A stretch of 64,000 bases of DNA from Pseudomonas bharatica CSV86 (GTDB lineage Bacteria; Pseudomonadota; Gammaproteobacteria; Pseudomonadales; Pseudomonadaceae): NCBI RefSeq assembly GCF_000319305.2, contig NZ_AMWJ02000002.1, positions 1,750,001-1,814,000 of the forward strand. Reading direction: 5' to 3'. This document shows positions 35,094-43,196 of the stretch, one piece after another. The notes beneath the pieces were generated by a model. It did not search any database, had not been told where the DNA came from, and was given only the letters and a program-made list of their open reading frames with translations. The position numbers and the translations under genes were made by a program. How positions within the stretch are numbered: position 1 is the stretch's first letter; each line of letters opens with the position of its first letter.

Positions 35094-36282
35094 GCTTGTG
35101 TCCCCAGAGCCGGCTCAGCCAGCCATCGGGCTTGGGCTTGACGTTCTCGGAGCGTCGCGCCAGGCGCTCGCCCAGGGTCTTGAGGCCCTGGGTCAGGTGG
35201 TCCCGCGGGGCCAGCTCGAACAGGCTCAGGCCCTGGTTGCGCGCGTTCAGGCGCACTTCCGCACTGGCCGGCAACTCGCTCAGCACCGGCAGGGCAAAGC
35301 GCTTGCCCAGGGCCTCGGCATCCGGGATCACGCTGCGCAGGTAGCGGTCCACCAGCAGCTTGGCGTGCTCCAGGTTCATGCCCTTTTCCCGCCAGGTATT
35401 CAGGACTTCCAGGTTGCGCCGGCATTCCAGTACGTTCTGGTCGGTGTACCAGATCAGCTTGTCGCAGTGGCTGACAAAGGTGCGCAGCGCCTCGCAATCC
35501 GCCTGCCCGGTGAGGTTGACGATGATGTGCTGGAAATGCTGGCGCAGGGCACTGAGCAACATGTACAGCTCGGCAGCGCTGGTGCGCTCCAGCGGCTCAT
35601 CGCCCGGGGCATAGGCAAGCAAGCGCAGGCCATTGCTGTCGCGGGCGAAGGCGCTGTCGATCAAGGTGCTGTCGAGTCGGCGCAGGTGGCGCAGGGCATC
35701 ACCGAAATGAAACGACGCCTCGACGCCGAGCAGCGCCAGGCTGTCGCCGCGGGGCAGGCCAAGGTCGAGCAGCAAGGTCTGCTGGCCGCTCTTCTGCACC
35801 ACCTGCCCCAGGTGCACGGTCAGCAGCGCGCCGTCGGAACCGCACTGGGTGCCGTACAGCACCGTGAGGCCGCCAAGGTGCGGGTTGGTGGTTACCGGCG
35901 GCAGGCGCTTGCTCAAGCGCCGGACCAGCCCGGCCACCTCGCTGGCACGCGAGCCGTAGGCGACGAAGTCGCGCGCCCCGGCACGCATGGCATTGAGCAC
36001 CAGTTGGTTATCCATGCCGTCGCCGAGGGCCACGATGGCCAGCATCGGCTTGGCCTCCAGCACCCCTTCGATCAGCGCACACTGGTTGACCACATGCTCG
36101 CGATCGAGGCCGATGAACAGCAGGTTGGCGAAGGTCACGTCAACCAGCGCCAGCAACTCGTCGAGGCTACCGTTGCCGGCCCCGACCACTTGTCCAAGGG
36201 GCGTCAGGGCCGACTGCAGCCATTGCAGATCGCCCTCGTTGCGGGTCAGCGCCAGGAAGGTCTGGCTCAGGCTCTCGCTCAT
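35080..36282 (-). CDS. tadZ: TadZ/CpaE-like ATPase (pilus localisation factor)
   Basis: 400 aa. N-terminal receiver-like domain (about 1-120) and a MinD/ParA-like C-terminal domain. The P-loop region reads VLYGTQCGSDGALLTVHLGQ, which lacks the normal GKGGVGKT; deviant Walker A boxes are usual in TadZ. Directs the Tad machine to its cell position. Overlaps rcpA by 4 nt (ATGA). Confidence 0.88.
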   Translation of the reverse strand: MSESLSQTFLALTRNEGDLQWLQSALTPLGQVVGAGNGSLDELLALVDVTFANLLFIGLDREHVVNQCALIEGVLEAKPMLAIVALGDGMDNQLVLNAMRAGARDFVAYGSRASEVAGLVRRLSKRLPPVTTNPHLGGLTVLYGTQCGSDGALLTVHLGQVVQKSGQQTLLLDLGLPRGDSLALLGVEASFHFGDALRHLRRLDSTLIDSAFARDSNGLRLLAYAPGDEPLERTSAAELYMLLSALRQHFQHIIVNLTGQADCEALRTFVSHCDKLIWYTDQNVLECRRNLEVLNTWREKGMNLEHAKLLVDRYLRSVIPDAEALGKRFALPVLSELPASAEVRLNARNQGLSLFELAPRDHLTQGLKTLGERLARRSENVKPKPDGWLSRLWGHKHEQR

Positions 36283-36945
36283 CGGGATAACCCACTCTTG
36301 CGATCGAAGTCGCCGTTTTCCAGGAAGAACAGTCGGCCCCAGCTCGGATCATAGGTACGCAAGCGCTCGCCCGGCAGCTCGGGCAACTGCGCGTTCGCCG
36401 CCAGGGGCTGGACCAGGTGCGGGGTAACCACCATCAGCAGTTCGGTCTCCTCGCGCTGCACCGAAGACTGGCGGAACAGCGCACCCAGCACGGGGATGTC
36501 GCCAAGACCGGGAAACTTGTCCACGGCGGAACGGTTGCTGGTGTTGATCAGGCCGCTGATAACGAAGCTTTCGCCGTCGGCCAGGGAAATGCTGGTGTCG
36601 GTACGCCGGACCTTCAGCGCCGGCACGGTGATGCCGGCGATCTGCACGGCGTTGCTGAAGTCCAGTTCGCTGACCTCCGGTGCCACCTTGAGGCTGATGC
36701 GATCGCGGCTGACCACGGTCGGCGACAGCGCCAGGCGGATCCCGAATTCCTTGTACTCGATCGACAGGCTGTCGCTGCCGCTGCTGGGCACCGGGATGGG
36801 GATCTCGCCACCGGCAAGGAAGCTGGCGGTCATGCCACTGAGCACCGTCAGGCTGGGGCGCGCCAGGGTATAGGCGAAGCCGGTGTTCTCCAGGGCGTTG
36901 ATAGCCGCGAGGAAGCGGCTGCTGCCCCCACCCCAGACAATATTG
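36279..36945 (-). pseudogene. rcpA: RcpA/CpaC secretin, 5' truncated by ISL3 element
   Basis: Only the C-terminal secretin domain remains, about 222 residues: GGGSSRFLAAINALENTGFA, then VLSGMTASFLAGGEIPIPVP, FGIRLALSPTVVSRDRISLK, DGESFVISGLINTSN and ETELLMVVTPHLVQPL. A full CpaC/RcpA protein is about twice this length with a BON-like N-terminus. The homologous frame stops exactly at 36945, the base before the ISL3 inverted repeat, and upstream of that the open frame is IS sequence that soon meets a stop. rcpC and flp, normally further upstream, are absent. An outer-membrane pore cannot be made from this copy. Confidence 0.9.
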
Positions 36946-36969
36946 GGGTATCCGGAATTTCTGGTTGAT
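36946..36969 (+). repeat. ISL3 left inverted repeat
   Basis: Begins GGGTATCCGGAATTTCTGG and ends GTTGAT. It pairs with 39907-39930 with mismatches at positions 7, 12, 15 and 16. Confidence 0.87.
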
Positions 36970-37121
36970 AAAATGCCAAAGATGTAAAGAAGAAAATCTT
37001 TCTCAGCGGATTATCTGATTGATCCTCTTCAGCCTACTCTACTGCCAATTTTCTGTTTCCACCTTCGCCTGAGTCTTCATAGCGATGCTGACTAGGGAGG
37101 ACAGCGAGAGCTGGGCAAGCG

Positions 37122-37436
37122 TCAAAGCGGTTCTGGTTCATGCGCAATCCGGACACCTGCACAACATTCCTCTTGTAAGAAACCGATCAAATTCTCTAGG
37201 TGCCCATACTCGGGTATACAGACAATCGTGCGGCTATGTTTCTCCTGCCGGATCAGCCCTACCTTGGCCATGCGCGCAAGGTGATGTGATAGCGTCGAAG
37301 CAGGAATACCCAGCCCCTTCTGGATATCTCCGACCGAAGCCCCATCATGGCCAGCTTTGACCAGAAAGCGGAACACGGACAGTCGGTGACTATTCCCTAG
37401 CTCAGCTAAGCTGGCTGCAACCTTTTCGTGATCCAT
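37122..37436 (-). CDS. ArsR/SmtB-type regulator carried by the ISL3 element
   Basis: 104 aa from the ATG at 37436 (GGGGCG 6 nt upstream). Winged helix MDHEKVAASLAELGNSHRLS with recognition region GIPASTLSHHLARMAKVGLI. Cys73 and a Cys91-Cys92 pair near the C-terminus may bind arsenic or another thiophilic ligand; the classic ELCVCDL site is missing. Divergent from the permease with 111 nt between, which fits repression of the permease until ligand binds. Confidence 0.85.
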   Translation of the reverse strand: MDHEKVAASLAELGNSHRLSVFRFLVKAGHDGASVGDIQKGLGIPASTLSHHLARMAKVGLIRQEKHSRTIVCIPEYGHLENLIGFLQEECCAGVRIAHEPEPL

Positions 37437-37458
37437 AGCACGCCCCAATAATTCGATG

Positions 37459-37530
37459 TTTCTAGAATTATAGTTGACAGGTCGGATAAACGCAAGTAGG
37501 CTGCGTACATCATTTCGACAATACTAGAAA
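37459..37530 (+). promoter_or_regulatory. Permease promoter with flanking CTAGAAA half-sites
   Basis: -35 TTGACA (37474-37479), 17-nt spacer, -10 TAGGCT (37497-37502). TTTCTAGAA (37459-37467) lies before it and CTAGAAA (37524-37530) after it in inverted orientation. These are candidate ArsR-type operators covering both divergent genes; inferred from symmetry only. Confidence 0.55.
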
Positions 37531-37547
37531 TATAGGAGTAATATTGA

Positions 37548-38582
37548 ATGTCATCTCAACTCCAAGACGCTCTAGGCATGTTCGCCTTTCTCGCTATCGA
37601 GCTATCGGTTTTATTCATTGGCATTAGCTTGCTGGTCGGAGTTCTTCAACGTCACATCCCACCATCCAAGGTGGAAGCGTTACTGACTTCCAGTGGGAAG
37701 CGAGGCTATTTTCTTGCTGCTGGTTTAGGAGCTATAACGCCCTTCTGTAGTTGCTCGACTATCCCCATGTTGAAAGGGTTGATTCGGGCACGGGCCGGTT
37801 TTGGGCCGATGATGGTGTTTCTTTTCTCATCTCCGTTGCTGAATCCTATCGTCGTCGGCCTGCTGGTTGCCACGTTTGGATGGACACTTACTGCTATCTA
37901 TGTGCTCGCCGCTTTGGTGGTCGCGGTAGGTGCCGGATGGCTGCTTCACACGCTTGGCTTCGAGCGTTATGTGCGCCGGACGGCGACACAAGAGAGCAGT
38001 GGATGTAGTTCATCAGCAAGCCCGTGCAGTGCTACATCGACCGCATCGAGTTGCGGCACCAACAGCTGCGACACCACTCCGAAGACGGCTTCTTGCGGGG
38101 CTGATAGGAAGACAACAGTCTCTACGTCTAGCGAATGCTGTGACAGTCAACCCACTGTCACGGTTAAGAAAGAAGGGAAGTACAGTGGTGTGTGGCGGGA
38201 AGCTTGGTCGGACTTTATCGATGTGTTGCCTTACCTGCTCATCGGTATTGCGATTGGCAGCGTGATCTATGGTTTCATGCCCACTGACTTATTGGAGCAG
38301 TATGCAGGCCCAGATAATCCCTTTGCCATTCCAGTTGCCGCTGTCATCGGCGTGCCGTTGTATATTCGCGCTGAAGCCGTCATACCTCTGGCAGCGGCTC
38401 TGATGGCCAAAGGCGTGGGTGCCGGGACGGTGCTAGCGTTGATCATCGGCAGTGCCGGAGCCAGCCTGACTGAGCTCATTCTGTTGCGCTCTTTGTTCAC
38501 GCTGAAGCTTTTAGCGGCGTTTTTAGCAGTCATTTTTGCTATGGCGATGATTGCCGGTTACGCCACCTACCTGTTTTTCTGA
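37548..38582 (+). CDS. ArsP-like permease (PF03773 family)
   Basis: 344-aa inner-membrane permease with two homologous four-span halves. Family marks are TPFCSCSTIPMLKGLIRARA (C67, C69) in the first half and GVPLYIRAEAVIPLAAALMA in the second. The central cytoplasmic loop (about 150-215) holds seven Cys (153, 160, 169, 174, 183, 197, 198). Related permeases such as ArsP export trivalent organoarsenicals; metal or arsenic efflux is likely but the substrate is not certain. RBS TAGGAG at 37533-37538. Confidence 0.82.
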   Translation: MSSQLQDALGMFAFLAIELSVLFIGISLLVGVLQRHIPPSKVEALLTSSGKRGYFLAAGLGAITPFCSCSTIPMLKGLIRARAGFGPMMVFLFSSPLLNPIVVGLLVATFGWTLTAIYVLAALVVAVGAGWLLHTLGFERYVRRTATQESSGCSSSASPCSATSTASSCGTNSCDTTPKTASCGADRKTTVSTSSECCDSQPTVTVKKEGKYSGVWREAWSDFIDVLPYLLIGIAIGSVIYGFMPTDLLEQYAGPDNPFAIPVAAVIGVPLYIRAEAVIPLAAALMAKGVGAGTVLALIIGSAGASLTELILLRSLFTLKLLAAFLAVIFAMAMIAGYATYLFF

Positions 38583-38594
38583 TCAAGGCGGGAG

Positions 38595-39872
38595 ATGATT
38601 AATTCGTTAAGCCTTCCTGGGTACCAGTTGGTGGATTCTGATGAGCAGAATGAAGACATACATTTTCGGCTTGAAGCACCTACACCAGTAGCCTGCGAGG
38701 GGTGCGGCGTGCAGGGTGAGTTCGTGCGGTTCGGCAAGCGTGACGTTCCCTATCGTGATCTGCCCATCCACGGCAAGCGGGTCACTCTCTGGGTGGTCCG
38801 CCGCCGATACACCTGCCGGGCCTGCAAGACAACATTCAGGCCCCAGCTACCGGAGATGGTGGACGGATTCCGTATGACACTGCGGCTGCATGAGTACGTG
38901 GAGAAGGAATCCTTCAACCACCCCTACACCTTTGTGGCGGCACAGACCGGCCTGGACGAGAAGACGGTGCGCGACATCTTCAACGCCCGCGCCGAGTTCC
39001 TGGGGCGCTGGCACCGCTTCGAGACGCCCCGCATCCTGGGCATTGACGAGCTATACCTGAACAAGCGCTACCGCTGCATTCTGACCAACATTGAGGAGCG
39101 AACCCTGCTCGACCTGCTGGCCACCCGCCGCCAGGACGTGGTGACCAACTACCTGATGAAGCTGAAAGACCGGCAGAAGGTCGAGATCGTCAGCATGGAC
39201 ATGTGGAACCCCTACCGGGCAGCGGTCAAGGCTGTGCTGCCCCAGGCCCGTATCGTGGTCGATAAGTTCCATGTGGTGCGCATGGCCAACGATGCCCTAG
39301 AGAGAGTGCGCAAGGGCCTCAGAAAGGAGCTGAAACCGTCCCAGAGCCGGACTCTCAAGGGAGACCGGAAAATCCTGCTGAAACGCGCTCACGAAGTCTC
39401 AGACCGGGAGCGCCTCATCATGGAGACCTGGACAGGCGCGTTCCCGCAACTGCTGGCCGCCTACGAGCACAAGGAGCGCTTCTACGGCATCTGGGACGCC
39501 ACCACACGGCTCCAGGCAGAAGCCGCCCTGGACGAGTGGATAGCCACCATCCCGAAGGGCCAAAAGGAAGTCTGGAGCGATCTGGTCAGGGCAGTGGGAA
39601 ACTGGCGCGAAGAGACCATGACCTACTTCGAGACGGACATGCCCGTCACCAACGCTTACACGGAGTCCATCAACCGACTGGCCAAGGACAAGAACCGTGA
39701 AGGGCGCGGTTACTCCTTCGAGGTGATGCGGGCACGAATGCTCTACACCACGAAGCACAAGAAGAAGGCACCGACTGCGAAGGTCTCTCCTTTCTACAAG
39801 AAAACCATCGGTTACGGACTGCCGGACTTCGCAGAGGAACTCAACTACGGAGTCGATCTATCAACCATCTGA
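38595..39872 (+). CDS. tnpA: ISL3-family transposase
   Basis: 425 aa, full length. N-terminal zinc ribbon (CEGCGVQGEF, CRACKTTFRP), HTH, then a DDE catalytic domain with ILGIDELYLNKRYRCIL, VSMDMWNPYRAA and NAYTESINRLAKDKNREGRG. No internal stops, so the element may still be mobile. 12 nt after the permease gene. Confidence 0.93.
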   Translation: MINSLSLPGYQLVDSDEQNEDIHFRLEAPTPVACEGCGVQGEFVRFGKRDVPYRDLPIHGKRVTLWVVRRRYTCRACKTTFRPQLPEMVDGFRMTLRLHEYVEKESFNHPYTFVAAQTGLDEKTVRDIFNARAEFLGRWHRFETPRILGIDELYLNKRYRCILTNIEERTLLDLLATRRQDVVTNYLMKLKDRQKVEIVSMDMWNPYRAAVKAVLPQARIVVDKFHVVRMANDALERVRKGLRKELKPSQSRTLKGDRKILLKRAHEVSDRERLIMETWTGAFPQLLAAYEHKERFYGIWDATTRLQAEAALDEWIATIPKGQKEVWSDLVRAVGNWREETMTYFETDMPVTNAYTESINRLAKDKNREGRGYSFEVMRARMLYTTKHKKKAPTAKVSPFYKKTIGYGLPDFAEELNYGVDLSTI

Positions 39873-39906
39873 TAATGGTATCAGGTTGGTGGGGTAAAGG
39901 TGCCCC

Positions 39907-39930
39907 ATCAACCATTAAATCCGTATACCC
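39907..39930 (-). repeat. ISL3 right inverted repeat
   Basis: Minus strand reads GGGTATACGGATTTAATGG then TTGAT. The neighbouring hairpin GGTTGGTGGGG/CCCCATCAACC (about 39884-39912) partly overlaps it and may stop transcription out of the element. Confidence 0.87.
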
Positions 39931-39983
39931 ATTATTTGTTTTGCAAGCAAATGTTGCCAAAGCAAGAACACGGAGGTCCAAAA

Positions 39984-42287
39984 ATGATCGTCTGCATTAA
40001 CCGCCTCAAGCAGTTCGGCATCTTCAACGACTTTAATGGAACGAAGATCCAGAAGTTCGGCCGGTACAACTTGGTCTATGGCTGGAACGGAACAGGCAAG
40101 TCAACCCTGTCGAACCTTTTCTCTTGCTTTGAGCTGCGCTCGATGGTTCCTCGCTTCAGTGCGGGCCAGTTTTCAGTAGCTTTGGAGGATGGCTCAACTA
40201 TCACGGAAGCTACACTCCATTCATGCCAACTGAATATTCATGTCTTCAATCAACGCTTTGTGCATGAGAACATTGATTGGGACAAATCTGTAAAAAGCAT
40301 CCTTCTGATTGCGAAAGAGAAGATTGATGACTTACAGAAGCTGGAGAAGTTAAAGGGAGAGCTTCAGTCGAAAAGGAAGGCTCACGACGAGAAGCAAGGC
40401 GAGGTAAAGAAGCAGCGCGAAGCGTTGGACAAGTTTCTGACCAATGCTGCCAAAAAGATGAAGCTAGGGCTTCAGGCGATTGATACAAGCGATAGCTATT
40501 ACCTCAATTACGATCGCCGAAAGCTGTCCAATTTCATTCAGAGCAACGGTGAAGCCATCATCAAAGCCGATTCAGTTCTTTCAGATGATAAAGTTATCGA
40601 CCTTACGAATGCCGCGAAACCAGATCAGCTTCCAAGCATCAATTTCGTCTCAACATCCATTGAGCCGGATTACTTCAAGAAGGCATCAGGTCGAATCAGG
40701 GATTTGATTGGGACTACGGCGGTCAATCAAGCTATCCAGCGGTTGACTGATAACCCGGACATCCGTGAATGGGTTCAAACAGGCTTGGAAATCCATAAAA
40801 ACCACGAGTCGCAATCGTGCGAGTTCTGCGGCTCTACTTTTACCCAGCTTCGTGCCGAGGCACTTGCTGCCCACTTCAGCAAAGAGTTCACGGATTTTCA
40901 GCGCCGACTTCAGAACGCGGCGACTTGGATTGAGTCTCAAGGCGCTCCAGCCAATCAGTTGCCCGCAGCGACCGAGTTTTATAAAGAATTATCGGCCGAG
41001 GCGGATAAGCTCCAAAAGGACTACGCAACCGCTGCTGAGAAGATTGATAAGCAAATGGACGGATGGCGCGAAGCCCTGAAGGCCAAGATCACAGACCCTG
41101 GAAAGACGGACATTCAAATCTCGGACGTGGTCGAAGATGACGTCAAAAACTTCAATGAGATTCTGAAGTCGATCGTCGCGCTCGTCGGAAAGCACAACAA
41201 TAAGACTTCTAACTTCAAATCTGAGACCTCAAAAAGCAAAGTGGCACTGGAGCTGCACTTTGCTGCGGCTGAGGTGCAAGAATTTGACTATGCTGGAAGT
41301 GAGAAGAAATGCAATGACCTTGAATCAGAAGCAAAAAACGACCACAAGGAAATTGAGAAAATTAGTCAAGAGGTCGGTGCTATAGAGGCGCTGCTCTCGA
41401 ATGAAACGGTCGGAGCGAAGGAGTTCAATGACATCTTGCATCGCTTCATTGGCCGCTCTGAACTTTGTCTCAGCTTCAATCAGAAGAAGAAGGGTTATGA
41501 GATCATCAGAAACGGGGTGGGTGAGCATGATGGGAACTTGAGCGAAGGTGAGAAGACTGCGATTGCATTTGTGTACTTCATCACGAAGCTCAAAGAGAAC
41601 GGAAACAACATCAAAGACACGATTGTCGTCGTTGATGATCCAGTCTCAAGCTTTGATTCAAACCACTTGTTCCATGCCTATTCATTCCTGAGAACTCAAT
41701 GTACTGAAGCCAAACAACTTTTTGTGCTGACCCACAATTTCACCTACTTCAAGCTAGTGAGAGATTGGTTCACTGGAGCGAACAGAAACAGGATCAACAA
41801 GGGAAAAACGGAGAACTGCTTCTTCTATCGGCTGGATGCTCCACCTGGCTCACCCCGCCATTCATTGCTTGTTGACGCTGATGACTCTCTGAAAAATTAC
41901 GGTTCTGAGTATCACTACATATTCAAAAAACTTTATGAGTACAGAGCCCATACGACTCTTAACAGAGATGAAGCATTCTTGACTGCGAACCTTGCTCGCA
42001 AGCTCGTTGAGTCGTTCTTTACCTTCAAATATCCAAAGCGGAGAAGCGACATCAGTCAGTTGATGGATGTTGGTCTGAAAGACTGCATCATCACAACACC
42101 GGAGCTGAAGGAGAAGATCTATCGTTTTATCAACAAGTATTCGCATAGCGACGTAATCGAGATAACCGAGGAGTCCGCAGAAAACTTGGCAGGCGAAAGT
42201 CATAGCGTCATCGGGCACATTTTTCAGTGGTTGGAGGAAGTGGACAAGAAGCACTACGACGAGATGATTCAGGTTGCGACTGCCTGA
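39984..42287 (+). CDS. RloC-like AAA_13 ATPase with zinc hook, candidate anticodon nuclease
   Basis: 767 aa from the ATG at 39984 (GGAGG at 39972-39976). ABC/SMC-like ATPase split by a coiled-coil arm: Walker A GWNGTGKST (33-41), zinc-hook CEFC (279-282) at the arm tip, signature LSEGEKTA (519-526), Walker B VVVDDPVSSFDS (D551/D552) and switch His584. The C-terminal part has R672-x3-E676 (ARKLVE) and INKYSHS (H721), the layout of the Arg/Glu/His triad of PrrC/RloC anticodon nucleases. RloC cleaves tRNA anticodons when DNA damage or phage overrides restriction. No hsd genes are present, and only 53 nt separate it from the IS end. Composition is much more AT-rich than the host. Confidence 0.75.
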   Translation: MIVCINRLKQFGIFNDFNGTKIQKFGRYNLVYGWNGTGKSTLSNLFSCFELRSMVPRFSAGQFSVALEDGSTITEATLHSCQLNIHVFNQRFVHENIDWDKSVKSILLIAKEKIDDLQKLEKLKGELQSKRKAHDEKQGEVKKQREALDKFLTNAAKKMKLGLQAIDTSDSYYLNYDRRKLSNFIQSNGEAIIKADSVLSDDKVIDLTNAAKPDQLPSINFVSTSIEPDYFKKASGRIRDLIGTTAVNQAIQRLTDNPDIREWVQTGLEIHKNHESQSCEFCGSTFTQLRAEALAAHFSKEFTDFQRRLQNAATWIESQGAPANQLPAATEFYKELSAEADKLQKDYATAAEKIDKQMDGWREALKAKITDPGKTDIQISDVVEDDVKNFNEILKSIVALVGKHNNKTSNFKSETSKSKVALELHFAAAEVQEFDYAGSEKKCNDLESEAKNDHKEIEKISQEVGAIEALLSNETVGAKEFNDILHRFIGRSELCLSFNQKKKGYEIIRNGVGEHDGNLSEGEKTAIAFVYFITKLKENGNNIKDTIVVVDDPVSSFDSNHLFHAYSFLRTQCTEAKQLFVLTHNFTYFKLVRDWFTGANRNRINKGKTENCFFYRLDAPPGSPRHSLLVDADDSLKNYGSEYHYIFKKLYEYRAHTTLNRDEAFLTANLARKLVESFFTFKYPKRRSDISQLMDVGLKDCIITTPELKEKIYRFINKYSHSDVIEITEESAENLAGESHSVIGHIFQWLEEVDKKHYDEMIQVATA

Positions 42288-42330
42288 GCATCAAGCCGGC
42301 GAGGGCGAGAGTTGTGCTACCAGGCGCAGC

Positions 42331-42350
42331 AAAAAGGGGCCGAAGCCCCT
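42331..42350 (-). terminator. Rho-independent terminator of radC
   Basis: Minus strand AGGGGCTTCGGCCCC followed by TTTTT, beginning 4 nt after the radC stop. UUCG-type tetraloop and U-tract give a strong terminator. Confidence 0.85.
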
Positions 42351-42353
42351 TCG

Positions 42354-42863
42354 TCAGATCAGGCCACGTTCGGCAAACGATGTGGTGTCGGTGCCCGCGA
42401 CGATGACGTGATCCAGCACGCGCACGTCCACCAGCCCCAGCGCCTCCTTGAGCCGCTGGGTCAGTGCTCGGTCGGCCCCGCTCGGCTCGGGATTGCCGCT
42501 CGGGTGGTTGTGCGACACGATGACCGCCGCCGCATTGAGCCGCAGCGCCTCTTTGACCCGCTCGCGCGGATACACCGATGCGCCGTCGATGGTGCCTCGG
42601 AACATTTCGGCGTACTCGATCAGCCGATGCTGCGTGTCCATGAACAGCACCGCGAACACCTCATGCTCGAAGCCGGCCAGCTTGGCGCGCAGGTACTCCT
42701 TGACCGCCGCCGGCGACGTGAACGACGTACCACGCTGCATCTTGCGCTCGATGGCTTGGCGCGCGGCCTCCAGAATCTGCTCGGCAGTCGCCAGCAGGTA
42801 GCGGCCCTGTGCGTCACGCACCATCAGCGAGGAATCGAACGAGGAAAAGGACAGTTGCGACAT
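42354..42863 (-). CDS. radC: RadC-family JAB/MPN-domain protein
   Basis: 169 aa: JAMM metal motif SHNHPSGNPEPSGAD with H118, H120 and D131, and Glu68 in EHEVFAVLFM. Lacks the N-terminal HhH region of chromosomal RadC, as is usual for copies on integrative elements. Despite the name a role in DNA repair is doubtful; island RadC proteins are often found near antirestriction or replication genes. Single gene with its own terminator. Confidence 0.9.
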   Translation of the reverse strand: MSQLSFSSFDSSLMVRDAQGRYLLATAEQILEAARQAIERKMQRGTSFTSPAAVKEYLRAKLAGFEHEVFAVLFMDTQHRLIEYAEMFRGTIDGASVYPRERVKEALRLNAAAVIVSHNHPSGNPEPSGADRALTQRLKEALGLVDVRVLDHVIVAGTDTTSFAERGLI

Positions 42864-43196
42864 GATCGTGCTCCGGTTGCTCGGGCGGAATTGCCCGGAA
42901 CCGTGGCGAGCACGGCGCAGCGCAAGCAGTCAGGGGTCAAGGACGGCCGCCAGGCCGCAAGCGTGCAAGCACGCGCAGCCCTTAATGGCGAGAACGCCGT
43001 GATACGGTGAAGGGAACAGCAAGACCGCCCACACCCTCCCAATGCACACACTCGCCTTTGTGCAAGCGGAGCGCGCAGGCCTGTCAGGGCCGAAGGCGTC
43101 AGCAACTGTCTTGAATGTCAAGCATGAAGGCTCGACAGGAGCCGATGTCCACGTTCTGTCTTGACATTCGATCTCAAACAGAACATCATTAGTTAC
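42864..43196. other. Intergenic region of radC and the Rrf2 operon
   Basis: 333 bp, no credible gene. The part next to radC has several short inverted repeats (for example GGGCGGAATTGCCC near 42880, GCGTGCAAGCACGC near 42960). The part next to the Rrf2 gene holds the 13-bp dyad CTTGA-ATG-TCAAG (43110-43122) and TTGACA at 43161-43166, candidate operator and -35 for the operon. Confidence 0.5.

Larger units (their letters stand above)
36946..39930 (+). mobile_element. ISL3-family element with regulator and permease cargo, 2985 bp
   Basis: Bounded by 24-bp imperfect inverted repeats (20 of 24 identical) starting GGGTAT. Contains an ISL3 transposase gene plus an arsR-type regulator and a permease, as in cargo-carrying ISL3 elements such as ISPpu12. 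The 8 bases outside the left end (CAATATTG) differ from those outside the right end (ATTATTTG), so there is no target duplication. The left end interrupts rcpA. Confidence 0.88.

Noticed and set aside
36800..37100. A partial copy of the tRNA-Leu 3' end as left attachment site
   Set aside because: No stretch like TGGTGCCCAGAAGAAGACTC is present near the left edge; only rcpA and IS sequence.
36938..39938. An 8-bp target duplication for the ISL3 element
   Set aside because: CAATATTG and ATTATTTG share only the last three bases, so no duplication can be claimed.
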